From the NCBI RefSeq assembly GCF_905163445.1, contig NC_053182.1, positions 20,977,501 to 21,041,500 on the forward strand: DNA of 64,000 nucleotides, written 5' to 3'. This document shows positions 27,001 through 30,000 of this stretch, one piece after another. The notes under the pieces are model-generated. The model was not told where the DNA came from, made no database searches, and was given only the letters and a program-made list of their open reading frames with translations. Within the stretch, counting starts at the first letter, position 1, and every line of letters starts with the position of its first letter. Position numbers and translations under genes: made by a program. The DNA is from Pararge aegeria. Its lineage: Eukaryota > Arthropoda > Insecta > Lepidoptera > Nymphalidae.

Positions 27001-30000
27001 TTGCTCCAGGAAATAAAATATTTGACCAGTTGTTTCAGACCGAATCTTTTAGGTACAATTTATATTTATGTTATGCCAATTTAATAGCGACAGCGATGGA
27101 TAACCAATTCAAAATCATTCAAAGTAAATAGTAAAAAACTGGGAGAGCCCTCTACTCTCTCAGGAATCCTTAGCAAAACTAGATGGCTCAAATCACAAAT
27201 CAATCTAACTTACGAAACCAATATTAAATAAGCAAAGAAATTGCACTGAAATAATAAAAAACGTTCATCAGGAATAAGGTCATCAAAAATATGGTCGCCG
27301 TAGAAATATTTATTACTTTGACTATTGCAGATTAAAATAGGTGAGCTGCGCCAAAGGATTAATGACTTGGAAGAAGATTTAGAAAACAAGGAGAACATAG
27401 ACCAGCGATACCAAGCGCAAATTCAAGACAAGGAACATGAGGTTAGATAATACAAAATCAGAAATATAGCACAGAATCCAGACAGAAGTCTAATGAATGC
27501 TCATGATTTATTGCGTAAATAAATTGTAAATAAAAATTTATTACATAAAATTTTATTTAATCTAAAGTGAATCATTTTATATAAAAAAAACAACTTCTGT
27601 AAAGGAGTAGACCTTCCTTTAATTCTATTGTACTAACTACATATTCTAAACACGAAGGTTTAGCTGGATAGACCATGCTTTAAGAAAACCACCCGTGTCT
27701 TTTCTTCTCATCTTCTAAAGCGTAAAAGACACCTAATTTGTCCTGGATCAGATCGTTTAGGAAAGATCTATTTGGAACTGGAAACTTAGTCTCGACCCTA
27801 TGCACCACCAGGTGTCAAAGGATATTAATAACACGAAGGCGCTCTGCCGAAACCAGTATACAACGTTTTAAACCTTGACTGTAGTTTAGCAAATGAATAT
27901 TAATTTACTTACCTAAATCAGAATTTCTTTCGAAACAATCACCCTAGTACCTTAGTTTGTTAATTAATTGTTCTCTTCTTAATTGCATTGCTTATGTTCC
28001 GCAAGCTCCAACAAGTACGGGTCCAACTGCTGGCGCTAGAAGAAGGGTCGCGAGAGCAGCGCGGCGCGTGTGACGCGCTCAACTGCAAGCTGAAGCAGAT
28101 GGAAGGTACGGACAAGCTTATTTCTGTGACTTGGTAAATTTTCCTTCTGAGCTACGCTTTGTATTTCTTTGAGGGATAAGGTCTATAACGAAGTGAATCG
28201 CTAAAAAATTAAAGTAAATGACATAGCGCTTAAGGCTAGCACGCTCAAGTGGCAGAAGAATGATGATATGATGGAGTCGAATGCGATGGTCCTCGCTTAG
28301 GTGGAGCGACGACCTTCGAAAAGTGGCAGGCATCGACTGGATGAGAAAGGCGAAAATTTTAAGAGTTGCTGTTGATGATGCTGATGACTTCGACTTCGCT
28401 GTCGGAGTGAATTATGCATAAAGAGTGTTTTGGAGCAACAATTCTGATGATTGAGAGAGAAGATTGCAAAATATGTTCGCATACAAAATTTTGCATTATG
28501 CAGTTTTATCTGTTTCTTGCGAGTTTAAATATATGCTTCAAAGATTGCCGCGAAACCTTCTTACATGTCTAATTTATTTCTCATTATATTAGATGGCAGT
28601 TCTCATTTTCCAGTATCCCTTGTGAAGAGAACTTTACATAGTTAATAATCTGTATAGTAAAATATGTTGCACTTGTAGGTTATTATGTATTCTTAATTTA
28701 CTTTATTTCATACACACATACAACAGTTCTTCTGAGAGACAAGTCTTCGGAGTTGTCGACCGTGCAGCAACAGTGCGAAGCGCAAGAAGTTACCATCAAA
28801 GAGCTCCGCGAAGAAATCAATAGAGTGGATTTGGTGGCTCAAGAAGTAAGTTCTATTACTGCTTATCTTAAGATTCGCATTTTGGATGATAATAATAATA
28901 ATAATTTATTCAAGCTTGAGAATTTTTGGCTACAGAGATTCGAATGGCCCTACTCTCTGCATTAGGCAAACCTGTGTTGCAGAGGGTGGTTCCTTCCAGA
29001 GATTTAACTACACAGTACAACAACGTTTAACACACAGCGCGGCCAGGTGCGCGGCGAGGTGGCGAGCCTGTCCGCGCGGGTGGCGCGGTGGCGCGGCCAG
29101 CTGGCGGGCTCGCGGCGCCGGCTGCGCGCGCTCGGGGCCGAGCTGCAGCGCGCGCGGGAGCAGTGCCGACACCTCGCCGCGCATTGCAGGTGATTACGGG
29201 CTGAGTGTGTTGCTGCCACCTGGTGCTGTTCACTCCGCGCGGGTGGCGCGGTGGCGCGACTTACTATTGAGCTACAAGCTTACTATTAAGCTACAACAGT
29301 CTCAAAACAGGATACTATTAAGCTACAAACCCAATAGTTTATGTTATGTAGCTTTCATTAAATAGCCGGTATACTTAAATCGACCTACGTAATTTACCTG
29401 ACTTTACTACGTACTTACAAGTATCTAGCTGTTAGTTACCAGAAAAGACTTAAAGCTATTGAAGCAAGGGGCATCCTACGTATGTGGATATAAAAGTTGC
29501 CACGTAGCCGTAGATTTGGTTCTAGTAGTATCCTTATATTTCCTGGAGCTACGGAGACATTAAAAACGTAGCAGACGTGCGTGTTAATAACGATTAACAA
29601 TTAAAGTAATTGTAAAACATGAGCAAGTAAGCGTAATGTGAATGTGAATGGTAACGCAGTAATAGTCTAGTGGTTCGGACTTCAGCTTCACCTTCGGGGA
29701 GCCCTGTTCGAAACCCAGCACCTCTACCTTTTCTAAGTTATGTGCCTTTTTAAAGCAATTAAAATATCACGTGCTTCAACGGTGAAGGTAAACATCGTAC
29801 GGAAACCGGCACGCATCAATCCGTACTGGGCCAGCGTGGTGGACTACGGCCTACACCCTTCTCATTGTGGGAGGAGTCCCCGCAGAGTGATTACGTATCT
29901 CGCGACAGGAGTAAATCTTGCTATCACTGCTGTCAAACGTCACTCTTGTTCATTTATTGTATGGAAAAGTGCCGTGTAGGTGAAATCATCATGCCGTGCC

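Noticed and set aside
28886..29365. 159-codon plus-strand ORF and two antisense ORFs
   Set aside because: They read across exon 25 borders or antisense to it. Splice sites at 29037 and 29190 with matching phases explain the coding signal.
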